From: Symbiodinium natans
Taxonomy: Eukaryota; Sar; Dinophyceae; Suessiales; Symbiodiniaceae
Direction of reading: 5' to 3'
Assembly: GCA_905221605.1 (NCBI GenBank)
Contig: CAJNDS010002262.1
Span: 248,001 to 312,000 of the forward strand
DNA: 64,000 nucleotides
The notes beneath the pieces were generated by a model. The model did not search any database. It saw only the letters and a program-made list of their open reading frames with translations, and was not told the origin of the DNA. Positions 51,882 through 60,539 of the stretch are shown here, piece after piece. Position numbers and translations under genes: made by a program. The first letter of the stretch is position 1. Every line of letters begins with the position of its first letter.

Positions 51882-54800
51882 TGGTGCAGTGCAATCCATG
51901 AGCAAAAGGGAGAACAAGCCAATGGAAGCCTACATGGATCCTGACCAGTACAAAAAGGCTCACATGACTCCACAGACTGTGTCACCTGGACACAGCAAAC
52001 TGCGCAAGTTCTTCAATAAGGGAAGGTGTCGCAATGGTGATGGTTGTCCCTATGAGCATCGTCGTTATGGTGAAGGTTGGCCAGAAGGGGGGTCAACTGA
52101 TCCAAAGAACAGCCAAGAAGCTGAAGATGAGGATGGGAACATCGGTGACCCTCCCACAGAGGAAGGTACAGTGGATGAGGCACAGCAGGAGCGGGAGGAT
52201 TTAGCCTTCCGGGCCAAGTACAATTTTGGCAAAGGTGCATCAAAGGGTGAACCTATGTCGGGTGAGCCAAAAGGTCGTCTGTGTCTGTATTACAATCAAG
52301 GTGGTTGTAAATATGGGACTACATGCAGGTATCTTCACAACGATGACATAGCATTGGAAGGGACTTGGGAGCCCGGCAAATCTTGGGACAATGCTTCCAG
52401 GAAGGCACGAAGGGACGCAGGGTTCCACCATTGCTGTTTCGATTATTACCTCAGAGGACGTTGCCGGAAAGGGTCAAATTTCTGCAAGTACTCCCACGAC
52501 GAGATGTCAGATGAGCGGCTGACGCTCCTGAAACACTTGGTACAGGTGGCCAATCAGGTCCGGTTTGAAAAGGAGAGAGGATGGGAGATTTCGGACAGAA
52601 GCACTTTTCAGCCACCTGCGAGTGGGGGAGCTGAATCTTCCTCATCCTCGGCACCAAAAGCGCTGCAAATGACCAATGTGTCACAAAAAGAAGGTGAAAA
52701 AGGTATTCTGGATGAAGCAGAAGCTGATGAACAAAAGAATTCGGTGGCTGCATCCACTGGTACTCGGCTTCAAAATCCGGAGGAGCCAATTGAAAATTGG
52801 ATGGCTCGCAACGAACACCTGTGGGTGTATACCCCTCATGTAAGTGAGGTGATGATTACGCTTGGTGTGACCAATGTGTCGGACTTGCAAGAGTTCATCT
52901 TTGTGGAAGATTTGGTTGACAAAGGGATCAACAAAGTGACCGCATGCAAAATTCTGCAATTGGTTGGTGGTGTCCGATATCGTCCGGGAGGACCGGAAAA
53001 GGCAGTTCCTTCCGATGCATCTGTACGGGTACAACAATCTTCTGGGAGCAAAGGAACTGGAAGAGCGGCGGTGCGAACCCTCACTCAGGTGCGTGAAGCT
53101 GAAGACTCCGGTGCAAAAACCATGCCGAGAGGCTCCTATCGGGAGCTTTTTGATAAGGTCAGGTACCGTGATGCTTGGACGCTTGCGCAGAGGTCTCCGC
53201 TGTGCGTACAGAAGCTGCAGTTGGTGGGAGTTGGAATGCCGCCGGTGAACCCGCCAACAAAAAAGTATCGGTCAAGATCAAACCCTGTGAGAAGGGGAAG
53301 GCCCTTGCTGGACAAAAAACAGGTGCGACAGGTGCCACGCTCTCGGTCACAACGACGAGTGCAACCGGCGGAAGTGGTGGAAAAGCCGAAGCCACTGGAA
53401 CTGAAGCCTCGTGGTGGGTTGTCGTATCGGTTCAGCAGAGCGTGGGCAGATGTGGTGGATGATGATGAACAGGCGGAGGCTTTGGTCTCGTATGCCGCTT
53501 CCTCAAGCGGTTCAAGCGAGGAGGAGACCAATGCCGCGCAACGCCTGAAGGAAATCTTCTTGCAAGAAAGGGATTCACAGAGAACTGCGATTCGTGGCAA
53601 TGTTCCGCAGGGTGGTTCTTCAGGCCCCAATGACGGGCCGAAAAAATCGGTTCACCTTGGCGAAGGGCGCGACAAAGCGTCGCGGGGGGAGACCCGCCAA
53701 GAAGTGACTTCACAAGTTTTTTCGCTACCACAACCTTCTCGTCGAGCTGAACAGTCTCAAAAAAGAGCAAGGGATGGTTCAGTTATGGTTGGTTCGCTGG
53801 CGGTGGGCTCCACGGATGAGGTTTTACCTGGGCAAGGTGTTGCTGGACAGGTGAATGTATCTGAAAGCGCTCAAGTTCTTCCTGGGCAAGAAGTGGCTGG
53901 ACAGGAGACGGCGCTGGAAGGAGCAGTGCAAATTTCTGGCGAGGAGACTGACCAAAAAGAAGGAGAAGGTGGGAGCAATGAACTCCGTGGTGATGGTGCG
54001 AAGATATTGGATGTTTGTCCGGTGAAGAATGACCTTCAGCAATTGCTGGTTAAAGGTCTTCTGACTCGGATTTATTGGAAGGTTGCTGTTGGCAAGTTGC
54101 CTGTGGGGCAAAGAGACTGCCAAAAAGGGTCCAATAAGATGGATCGAAATTTGGTTATTAGCATGTCATCCGAGGGTGCAAGCGAACAGGATGAGAACCT
54201 GGCACTGGAGGACGATGCTGATCAGTCAATGGGTGACGGTGCGATGGTGGTTATGGTGTATGATCCAGGAACGCTGATTCAGTCGCCAACAACTGATTGG
54301 GTTATGCGTCGCGGTCTGACCGATCGTTCCGTCTGGCCAGCAATGGCGTCCATGGCACAGAGGATATGTGCTGAAATGGTTCAAGTGGATGAAATGAATG
54401 CCCAGCTAGGGACTGGAGCACTCCTTTTTCAAAGGAGAGATCAAGGACATTATTGTGACCTGCATCATTCGTTCCATGACAACCCGTGCTTGCCGGCGGT
54501 GGGAAATTATCCTCTTTCGGTGATGGGTGCATTGTTGTCTCCTGGTCTGGAAGGGGAATTCAAAAATACTGACAAGTTTGGAACTGCTATGGAGGCAATT
54601 GCCTATGATTGGAGTCGCAGTCCAGGCATGGAAGTTCACATTGAACTTATGGCGAGGGTAGCCAAATTGGTTCACCCGTTCCTGAACCTCGGAGCCCAGG
54701 GGTCGGTGATGGTTTCGGAATTCCTCTGGCAGCGCGGGAGGGCCCGGTTGATGGAGTTTCTTCAGGCGGCGACTTGTGCGGATCAATTGGAGGCTCTCTG

Positions 54801-56922
54801 GAGAAGGATGGACGACGATGTTGATGAAGAAGTGGATCCTTCGACAGCGGCGCTGGAAGTTCTTGGACCAGAGGATGCGGTACTTGATCAAGGGAACAAT
54901 GAATCCCTTATTCCCATTGAAGATGCTGGAGGTGAGATAAGTGGTGACACTGGAGGGGATGGCAAAGCGCCAGAAGTTTCTCCGGAAGAGGAGACATCCA
55001 GTGGGTCATCAAGACTGGCGGACACAAGGATTTTCTTGTGGTCAGTGTACTCCCGCGTGGCTTCTAATTTCTCTATGCAGGACCGCACTATTGGTAAGAT
55101 CTTTGACAGCACAAAAGGGTATCCTGGTGAAGGACCAAGCAATGATGACAATCCTTCCTCTAAGAGGAACTTACCCTGGATCTCGGAAGACTACCTCGAC
55201 GAAGTGGTGTCAAAAAAGATGGAAAGGTCTTCAGATATGGATGGGTTTGTTCCGGGAAGTGAGGGACCATTGGAAAAGGTAGAGGTGGAGAATGTTACTG
55301 CCTCTAAAATTCTTATGGCTCTTTGGAAGAAGGGATATAGAGCTGGGTATAGGAGGTTGTGTCGTTTGAACGCATCTGGATGCAAGGTTGGAGCAATGAA
55401 ACGTCCAATCAAAAGGGTGCAGAAGATTGGCACTAGAAAGGCCTTCACGAAGATGTTCAATGTTTTTGGATCGTCTCAGCATGGCTCAGGAGCTGGCGGA
55501 AAACCAATCATGAAGGTGGTAGGACCAAGGCCAGGTTTTCCAGCTGTACTCCAAGCATCAAATACTGATAGCACGTCGGGTGAAGGGAGCAGTTCCCAGG
55601 TACATGGCAATGTTCATGTAGAGCAGAATCGCCCTATGGACCGGTACGAGGCAGAGCGCTTGGAGAAGAGGAAGAAAGGCTTCTGCTATTGGTTCGGCAA
55701 GGGGAAAGATCGCTGCAAATTTGGTGAAGACTGCAAATTCATCCATTCAGAAGATGATGTGGTGCTACATTCGTATTGGTGCAAATACTATGTGGCAGGG
55801 AGAGACTGTTTCGCTGGAAAGGATTGTGGGTTCTCGCATGATGCAACTGGTGTGAGGTGCATCCAGTTTGCTCGGTCTGGGAAGTGTCGTTATGGTGACA
55901 GGTGTGTCTTCGAGCATGGTGTTCCGCTGGATGAACAGAGGCCAAGGTCTCCAAGGACGCCCCCAAGGGATGGTCCAAGGAGAGGTTCTGGTGCAAATGG
56001 TGGAGAAAAGGAGATCTCTCCTGAACAGTTCGATGATGGTGAGGAGGATTTTATGGTTTATGACGATGATACCAAAATGACGGAACTGTTGATGGAGGCG
56101 ATTCCATTTCTGTCCAATGGCAAGCCAGATTTGGCTCGAGCAGAGGCGGACCCATTGTTCAAACTCCTGAAGTTCACTGGAGATACTGACCAAATGGATC
56201 AAGAATGGGTTTCGTGGACCACTGGTATGTTGACCGTGCTGGAACTTCTCGAAGTAGTGAAGTCGTATGAGGTTTCGCTCGCGGAGGTGGAAGAATGGGT
56301 CAATGACCTGAGGATATGGTACGAGCGAGCCAATTTGGGAGAAGAGAAAGATTCCAAGAGAGGCAAAAAGAGGTCCCTAGAAAGGGAGTCCAGCAAGGAT
56401 ATTCCTGCCGAAAAAGAAGTGGTTGAGACTTCGGAGACGGAGGTTGCCGTTGAGGAGGAGAAGAAAAAGGTAAAAAAGAAGAGGAAAGCTGCAGCTATCG
56501 AAGATCCTTACACTCTCATGGTTCCAAAGCCGAAGAAGATGCCGACGATCATTGAGAAGGGTGGATCATCGTCCAATGTGGTGGTTTCTGCAGTGGAAAA
56601 AGCCTCGAAAACGCGCACAAAGTCAAATGTCGGTGGAAAGACAAAGAAGAAGGAGAAAAGTCAGAGTCCCAAAAAGGAAGAGGTGGTAATGGTGCAAGGT
56701 CCTGAGGAAAAGGATCGTCCATCTGATGCGGATGCACCAGTGTCTACCACTGTGAATGCAGAGCTGGGTCAATCTTGCCAAGCGATTGAGGACGCAAAGA
56801 GAGAAGGATTGGTATCCTCAATTCAAAGGTGTGTGCAGGATCCTGTTCTTACAGTTTCGGACCTGGAGTATATTCTGCTGCAACTTCACCTCAAAATTGC
56901 CAACAATCGGAAAAAGAAGTGA
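51832..56922 (+). CDS. LTR-element polyprotein, segment 4 (CCCH zinc-finger protein)
   Basis: A long open frame of 1,696 codons ending TGA. Real sequence probably starts near SLDGAVQSM (residue 15), after the frame change, rather than at the first ATG. Zinc fingers: a degenerate one at residues 57-76 lacking the first Cys, C-x7-C-x5-C-x3-H at about 151-169, C-x8-C-x6-C-x3-H at about 202-222, and a C-terminal trio between about 1286 and 1363 (GKDRCKFGEDCKFIH, GRDCFAGKDCGFSH, GKCRYGDRCVFEH). CCCH fingers bind single-stranded RNA. Between the clusters are a helical region with HYCDLHHSFHDNPC (about 878-892) and a basic patch (RRLCRLNASGCKVGAMKRPI). The C-terminus is Lys-rich. No polymerase, integrase or protease motif is seen. 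Confidence 0.8.
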   Translation: MSFGTRFGWIPSYFSLDGAVQSMSKRENKPMEAYMDPDQYKKAHMTPQTVSPGHSKLRKFFNKGRCRNGDGCPYEHRRYGEGWPEGGSTDPKNSQEAEDEDGNIGDPPTEEGTVDEAQQEREDLAFRAKYNFGKGASKGEPMSGEPKGRLCLYYNQGGCKYGTTCRYLHNDDIALEGTWEPGKSWDNASRKARRDAGFHHCCFDYYLRGRCRKGSNFCKYSHDEMSDERLTLLKHLVQVANQVRFEKERGWEISDRSTFQPPASGGAESSSSSAPKALQMTNVSQKEGEKGILDEAEADEQKNSVAASTGTRLQNPEEPIENWMARNEHLWVYTPHVSEVMITLGVTNVSDLQEFIFVEDLVDKGINKVTACKILQLVGGVRYRPGGPEKAVPSDASVRVQQSSGSKGTGRAAVRTLTQVREAEDSGAKTMPRGSYRELFDKVRYRDAWTLAQRSPLCVQKLQLVGVGMPPVNPPTKKYRSRSNPVRRGRPLLDKKQVRQVPRSRSQRRVQPAEVVEKPKPLELKPRGGLSYRFSRAWADVVDDDEQAEALVSYAASSSGSSEEETNAAQRLKEIFLQERDSQRTAIRGNVPQGGSSGPNDGPKKSVHLGEGRDKASRGETRQEVTSQVFSLPQPSRRAEQSQKRARDGSVMVGSLAVGSTDEVLPGQGVAGQVNVSESAQVLPGQEVAGQETALEGAVQISGEETDQKEGEGGSNELRGDGAKILDVCPVKNDLQQLLVKGLLTRIYWKVAVGKLPVGQRDCQKGSNKMDRNLVISMSSEGASEQDENLALEDDADQSMGDGAMVVMVYDPGTLIQSPTTDWVMRRGLTDRSVWPAMASMAQRICAEMVQVDEMNAQLGTGALLFQRRDQGHYCDLHHSFHDNPCLPAVGNYPLSVMGALLSPGLEGEFKNTDKFGTAMEAIAYDWSRSPGMEVHIELMARVAKLVHPFLNLGAQGSVMVSEFLWQRGRARLMEFLQAATCADQLEALWRRMDDDVDEEVDPSTAALEVLGPEDAVLDQGNNESLIPIEDAGGEISGDTGGDGKAPEVSPEEETSSGSSRLADTRIFLWSVYSRVASNFSMQDRTIGKIFDSTKGYPGEGPSNDDNPSSKRNLPWISEDYLDEVVSKKMERSSDMDGFVPGSEGPLEKVEVENVTASKILMALWKKGYRAGYRRLCRLNASGCKVGAMKRPIKRVQKIGTRKAFTKMFNVFGSSQHGSGAGGKPIMKVVGPRPGFPAVLQASNTDSTSGEGSSSQVHGNVHVEQNRPMDRYEAERLEKRKKGFCYWFGKGKDRCKFGEDCKFIHSEDDVVLHSYWCKYYVAGRDCFAGKDCGFSHDATGVRCIQFARSGKCRYGDRCVFEHGVPLDEQRPRSPRTPPRDGPRRGSGANGGEKEISPEQFDDGEEDFMVYDDDTKMTELLMEAIPFLSNGKPDLARAEADPLFKLLKFTGDTDQMDQEWVSWTTGMLTVLELLEVVKSYEVSLAEVEEWVNDLRIWYERANLGEEKDSKRGKKRSLERESSKDIPAEKEVVETSETEVAVEEEKKKVKKKRKAAAIEDPYTLMVPKPKKMPTIIEKGGSSSNVVVSAVEKASKTRTKSNVGGKTKKKEKSQSPKKEEVVMVQGPEEKDRPSDADAPVSTTVNAELGQSCQAIEDAKREGLVSSIQRCVQDPVLTVSDLEYILLQLHLKIANNRKKK

Positions 56923-57284
56923 TTGGATGGCATGGATGAAGGGATGGTTTTTCTCTTTCTGGAGACAGGTGCGCTGGAACAGCCAATGTGCTGACAAGGT
57001 GGTGGTTACTATTAAGGGTATGGAAATCCCTGATAGTAGAAGTCAGTAGCTTTTCGCGTAGCGAAGACCACGGTTTGTGGTGAAGAAGGCCAAAGAGTCT
57101 TCAATGATAAGAGGATCATGGTGAAAAGAGATTCTCTGTGGTTAGTGGGTTAGCCAATGTTCTATAATTTCGTCCTGGATGACGTTAAACCATATTGTGC
57201 ATTTCAAGCAGCTGGCTGCTGCCTTAATGGCAGTTTTTGGCCAAAATATCTGCACCTCCAAGGTGTCCTAGGAAATCCTAGGAC
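56923..57284 (+). other. LTR-element 3' untranslated region
   Basis: Non-coding DNA between the polyprotein stop codon and the purine tract. A palindrome-like ATCCTAGGA pair (TCCTAGGAAATCCTAGGA) lies just before the purine tract. Confidence 0.6.
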
Positions 57285-57292
57285 AGGGGGAG
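57285..57292 (+). promoter_or_regulatory. Polypurine tract
   Basis: AGGGGGAG directly abuts the first base of the 3' LTR, the position where plus-strand DNA synthesis of LTR retroelements is primed. Confidence 0.7.
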
Positions 57293-57579
57293 TGCGGAGC
57301 TGCAATTGGTATTGTAGAAAGGAGTTAGTGTTGAGGGTTGGAAGGGTCAATGAACCCGGAAATCTTATTTGGCTCAAGATGGCCAAGAGCCGTCAGCTTT
57401 TGTTGAAAAAGTACGTACGCCTGGGGTTGGGTTTAACGGGTTGGAGTAGTCCCGTCCCTTCTCCCTTATCCTGTCCCCGTAGGGGTGGGTGTTCTTGTTT
57501 CTGGTTCGATCTGGGAAATCCATATAGGCGACTGCTGAGGGTTGGTTTCTTTCCCTGTTCCCTTTCGGTTGCCCCCGTA
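57293..57579 (+). repeat. 3' long terminal repeat (287 bp)
   Basis: Same sequence as 48741-49027 on base-by-base reading, including the spliced-leader-like TTTGGCTCAAG at 57368-57378. Identity of the two repeats implies recent insertion or gene conversion. Confidence 0.9.
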
Positions 57580-57584
57580 TCCTT
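57580..57584 (+). repeat. Target-site duplication, right copy (TCCTT)
   Basis: Matches 48736-48740 exactly. Removing the element and one copy gives the inferred empty site GGGTTTCCTTCTTGTAGGG. Confidence 0.75.
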
Positions 57585-57880
57585 CTTGTAGGGTTTAGGG
57601 CTTGTCACGCAACATCTCCTTTTAGAGCTTTGGGTTTGCCACCCAACATCTCGCAGAAAGCTTGTAGGGTTTGGGGTTTGCCCCAGCATCTCCTTGTTTG
57701 GGGGGTTTGGGTTTGCCAAATGCCTTTTGGGTTTTAAGGTCTCCGATGGTTTTTTTTGGGTTTAGGGCATGCTGCCATCTCCTTTTAGGGTTTAGGGCTT
57801 GGTTTGCCACATGTTTTTTGATGGTTTAGGCTTGCGTTGATAGGGTTTGCCACCCACCATCTCCTTTTAGGGTTTAAGGT
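57585..57880 (+). repeat. Degenerate tandem of telomere repeat plus GTTTGCCACC spacer
   Basis: TTTAGGG or TTTGGGG units alternate with TTTGCCACCCA.CATCTCC-like spacers, giving an irregular 45-60-bp period over about 295 bp. Confidence 0.65.
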
Positions 57881-57989
57881 TTGGGTTCGCTGCCTTCCTG
57901 CAGCGGGCAGGGCGGGGGGATTCCCATCGCGGGGGGGTAGAGCCTTGAGGCCCGAAGAAGACCAAAAACTACGAGGAAGCAAAAAAAAA

Positions 57990-58638
57990 CTGAAGTTGCA
58001 ACTAGCCTAGCTACAAGGCTAGGTTTGCTGTGCCCAGGCACTCGTCTCATGGCCATGTCGGGGGTCTGTCGCTCGAAAATAAAGTAGGCTGTGTTTTTCG
58101 GCACGATCAGCGGAATGCAAAAGGCCGCACGGTGCCCTTGTGGGTTCTCATGGCCCCATTCGCGTGCCACTCGTTGGGGCTCTGGCCCGGCAGCATCGAA
58201 GCTGAGGGGGTTGCTGTTGCTGTAGTTGTTCATGAGGATACGGAGCCGAGTTCCCCAAACTGCCGGCTCATGCTGGGAAGCATAAATACCTTTCCCAAAG
58301 TGAGCGCGGCCATCCTCCAAAGAGGCAAACAACTCCGCGGCCATCTGATCTAAGTTCCCAATGTTGTGGAAACACAGCTCGTTGGTGTAGTGATAAAGCA
58401 CGATGACATCCTCCTGGCACTGGCTGAGGCCTCGCAAATCAAATGCATGTTGCCACACCTCCACGCTGCCATCTGGGGCATTGTATGTGAAGGTCTTAAT
58501 CTGATCGAGTGATGACGATTGATACTTTCTGCCTTTGAAGAACTCGCCTTGAAGATACCTTGGCCGAGGTTTGAGTCCTCGAAAGAAGACTTTGATGAGA
58601 CAAACTCCATGAAACCTGGTGGTACTCGTAGATCCCAA
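57990..58638 (-). CDS. PARP/ADP-ribosyltransferase-like domain protein (exon)
   Basis: The minus-strand frame encodes VIVLYHYTNELCF, then GRAHFGKGIYASQHEPAVWG and LRILMNNYSNSNPL, then AFCIPLIVPKNTAYFIFERQ. The spacing of an H-Y pair before an FGKGIYAS strand resembles the NAD-binding core of PARP-type ADP-ribosyltransferases (H-G/Y ... G-K-G-I-Y). The third catalytic residue (Glu in poly-ADP-ribosylating enzymes) cannot be assigned, so activity is uncertain. Coding probably ends near MAMRR at a CGA|GTGCCT donor at about 58035. The following hydrophobic stretch would then be intron read-through. Coding begins after a TGA at about 58645, so upstream exons are expected. Confidence 0.55.
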
Positions 58639-58644
58639 GCTTCA

Positions 58645-59740
58645 ACCCAGGTGCTCATGGGTGAAGTAGCGAGTGAGCTCCGCAGGGTCTGATGCAAGGC
58701 AGGCCTTTGCGGTAGGTATGGGCTCCTCCGAAATACCGTCAAGCCGCTAGGACTTTGCACAGATGACACAAACAACGGGCTAACTTTCAGGATGCTTAGG
58801 ACTCGGACTTGGGTCCAAAGATGTCCAAGGAGCTTTGCAAGCATGCTTGTTAACAGCCTGGAGTCTCCTGCTCCGCACGCTGCCTGAGGTCGTCGGCTCG
58901 ATGCCCGCGAGGGTACCCACAGATGCCAAGGAGCGACCTTTTGAGTCGATGTCCCACCGTAGCAGGAGGGGCATTGATCTGGCTCGAATGCATGGCTCTC
59001 AAATGGATGCGCAATGCAGGTTTGCAAAGACCTCTGCTCTTGGGTCGGATGGTAGAAGGCCTCTAGGGCTCGGAACTGCCCCCAGCTTTCCCCAGCTCTG
59101 TATCGAGGCTTTAGCCACGGCAACCTACCGAAGGCACGGAGATCCGGGCCTGTTTGGCTGTTCAATCCCCTGAGACTGCACCGATGCCAACACCCTGCCC
59201 TACCTTGGAGACCAAATGAACGCTCAAATTGGGGTCATATACCCTATTCCTACTATACTCCCTATTAAGGCATATTGACCATAAACCCTTTTGGGGTTCA
59301 CTGCGTCCCAAGGTAGATTCACGAACCTCATCAGAGGATGTAAGTTGTGAGGGGTTCGGGATGGTTCAGGTTTAGGGAGTTGGCGAGATTTGGGCGGAGT
59401 TTCAAGACAGAGCGCCTCAACGACAGAAGCGTAGAGCTTCGGCGCGGCTTTTGGGGGTTTGGGGCTGTCTCCCTCTCTCTCTGTCTGTTTTGTGTTTGGG
59501 ATTGAGTTGCTTTTTCCAAGAGCTCATCTGGTCAAGGAGCCTTTTTTTGGGCGGTTCAGATGGATTCTGGGGGTCCCCTCAGAACTTTTCAGGGTCCATC
59601 ATGGAGCTGGGAGGTGTCAATGCATGGAGCTCTGGTGTCCAGCATCCCGATGAAACCCGACTAAGGGGTTTTTCAGATCTTGCATGTGTAGAGAGGGTCG
59701 TGATGAAAGATGTGGTTTTATGGTATGGTACTGCATCCTA
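58645..59740. other. Probable intron/intergenic DNA of the minus-strand genes
   Basis: A long minus frame (58350-59165) overlaps the PARP-like exon in another frame and is not convincing in its overlapped part. A family M8 copy lies at 59229-59298. Exons linking the 58-kb domain with those at 59.7-60.5 kb may be hidden here, but I cannot place them. Confidence 0.4.
59229..59298 (-). repeat. Dispersed element, family M8, copy 3
   Basis: GTCATATACCCTATTCCTAC, CCCTATTAAGGCATATTGAC, then CATAAACCCTTTTGGGGTT: the family blocks, in the opposite orientation and partly rearranged. Confidence 0.35.
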
Positions 59741-59744
59741 GCAA

Positions 59745-59844
59745 CATAGAATCTGAAAGTCCCGACTCCATGCCCGTGCACAAGCTCCTTGTCGTGGCGA
59801 CGCACGAGGTCGTCCAGCTCGTCGCAGTGATCCGCGATCATTTT
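59745..59844 (-). CDS. Unrecognised minus-strand gene, exon C
   Basis: After a CTGCGCAG acceptor at 59845 the strand reads KMIADHCDELDDLVRRHDKE then LVHGHGVG. It joins exon B in phase 0 (AGT|GTAGCT donor). The 3' limit is not determined; the frame runs on to about 59617 but the later part is less convincing. Confidence 0.45.
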
Positions 59845-59962
59845 CTGCGCAGGGGATGGTAGCAGCGGATTTAGACCGCTGATGCAACATCAAGCTGCAA
59901 CAGATGCTGTGGCTGTGGGGATTGGAGCAGGAAAGGCGGAATTGTTAGAATTGTCTAGCTAC

Positions 59963-60084
59963 ACTTCGCGGTAGCCGGATACTCGGAGCTTCCAGATCGA
60001 CCAGGGCCTGCTTGTCCAGCTCGGCAGCGACGCGTATCTCGTTGATGTCCAACTTCATCAGAAGGACCTGGGCTGTTCCATCGT
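59963..60084 (-). CDS. Unrecognised minus-strand gene, exon B
   Basis: 122 nt between a TTTGTTTGCAG acceptor and an AGT|GTAGCT donor, encoding NDGTAQVLLMKLDINEIRVA then AELDKQALVDLEAPSIRLPR. The length fits the phases on both sides exactly. It has a normal soluble helical composition and no known domain. Confidence 0.5.
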
Positions 60085-60331
60085 CTGCAAACAAAAACAG
60101 GGCAGCAAGTCTGACTTGCCATCCTTCTCAGCTTAGCCTGCCTAGCGAGATGCTCTGACCACCCTGCGTGTCCCAGCCTCTTCGGAATCTTTGCTTGGAG
60201 GAGATCCTTGGAAGATCCCGCAAGGCCCCCTCCCTCTAATGGCCAACCTAGCAAGATGAAGCGGCACAGCGCCAAAACTCGTATTCGCCTCTTGCTGCGT
60301 CTGTATCTGCCGGCTATGTCATAATACTTGC
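60085..60331 (-). other. 247-nt GC-AG intron
   Basis: The donor is ACAA|GCAAGT, the standard GC-type donor context, and the acceptor is TTTGCAG|AC. Joining ACA A with AC GAT restores one continuous frame (QETYRT then NDGTAQ). Non-canonical GC donors are common in dinoflagellates. Confidence 0.55.
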
Positions 60332-60529
60332 TTGTTCGATAAGTCTCCTGGAAAGCTGCAACTTCACATTTCAGCAGCCGGCCCACAAGTGAAGATGGAG
60401 TGGAGACGCCGCGGACGAGATTCTTCAGGTCCTCGTTGAAGGAACTATCCATGGAGGCATTCGTGGAAGAAGCATCAGCCAGGCGATGCAGAAGCATCCA
60501 CTTTGCAGCACCTTTTGCGGCAGTATAGC
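60332..60529 (-). CDS. Unrecognised minus-strand gene, exon A
   Basis: 198 nt starting after CATAAG|GC and encoding YTAAKGAAKWMLLHRLADAS, STNASMDSSFNEDLKNLVRG and VSTPSSLVGRLLKCEVAAFQ. It continues from a still earlier exon, since the first codon is split. No domain is recognised. With exons B and C it forms a minus-strand gene that could also include the PARP-like domain at 58 kb as a downstream exon (inference from strand and proximity). Confidence 0.5.
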
Positions 60530-60539
60530 CTTATGACTT

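Larger units (their letters stand above)
48741..57579 (+). mobile_element. Non-autonomous LTR retroelement encoding an RNA-binding-type polyprotein
   Basis: This 8,839-bp element has apparently identical 287-bp direct terminal repeats (48741-49027 and 57293-57579), a TCCTT duplication at both outer edges and a purine tract (AGGGGGAG) directly before the 3' repeat. Coding begins 67 bp after the 5' repeat. The protein-coding part (49095-56922) carries WW, S1-like, MLLE and CCCH zinc-finger regions. I find no retroviral-type protease, no HHCC/DDE integrase, no YxDD reverse transcriptase and no RNase H. It is therefore a Gag-like-only element that would need pol in trans. The repeats start TG but end TA, not the usual CA. 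No convincing tRNA primer-binding site follows the 5' repeat (GGTTATGAGCCC is the sequence there). Confidence 0.8.

Noticed and set aside
53085-53110. DSGA string as a possible aspartic protease motif in the LTR element
   Set aside because: The context EAEDSGAKTMPRG lacks the hydrophobic residues before the catalytic Asp and the downstream flap of retroviral-type proteases.
53440-54840. VVDDDE and RMDDDVDEE as possible reverse transcriptase YxDD motifs
   Set aside because: They lie in acidic low-complexity stretches with no preceding aromatic residue or flanking RT blocks.
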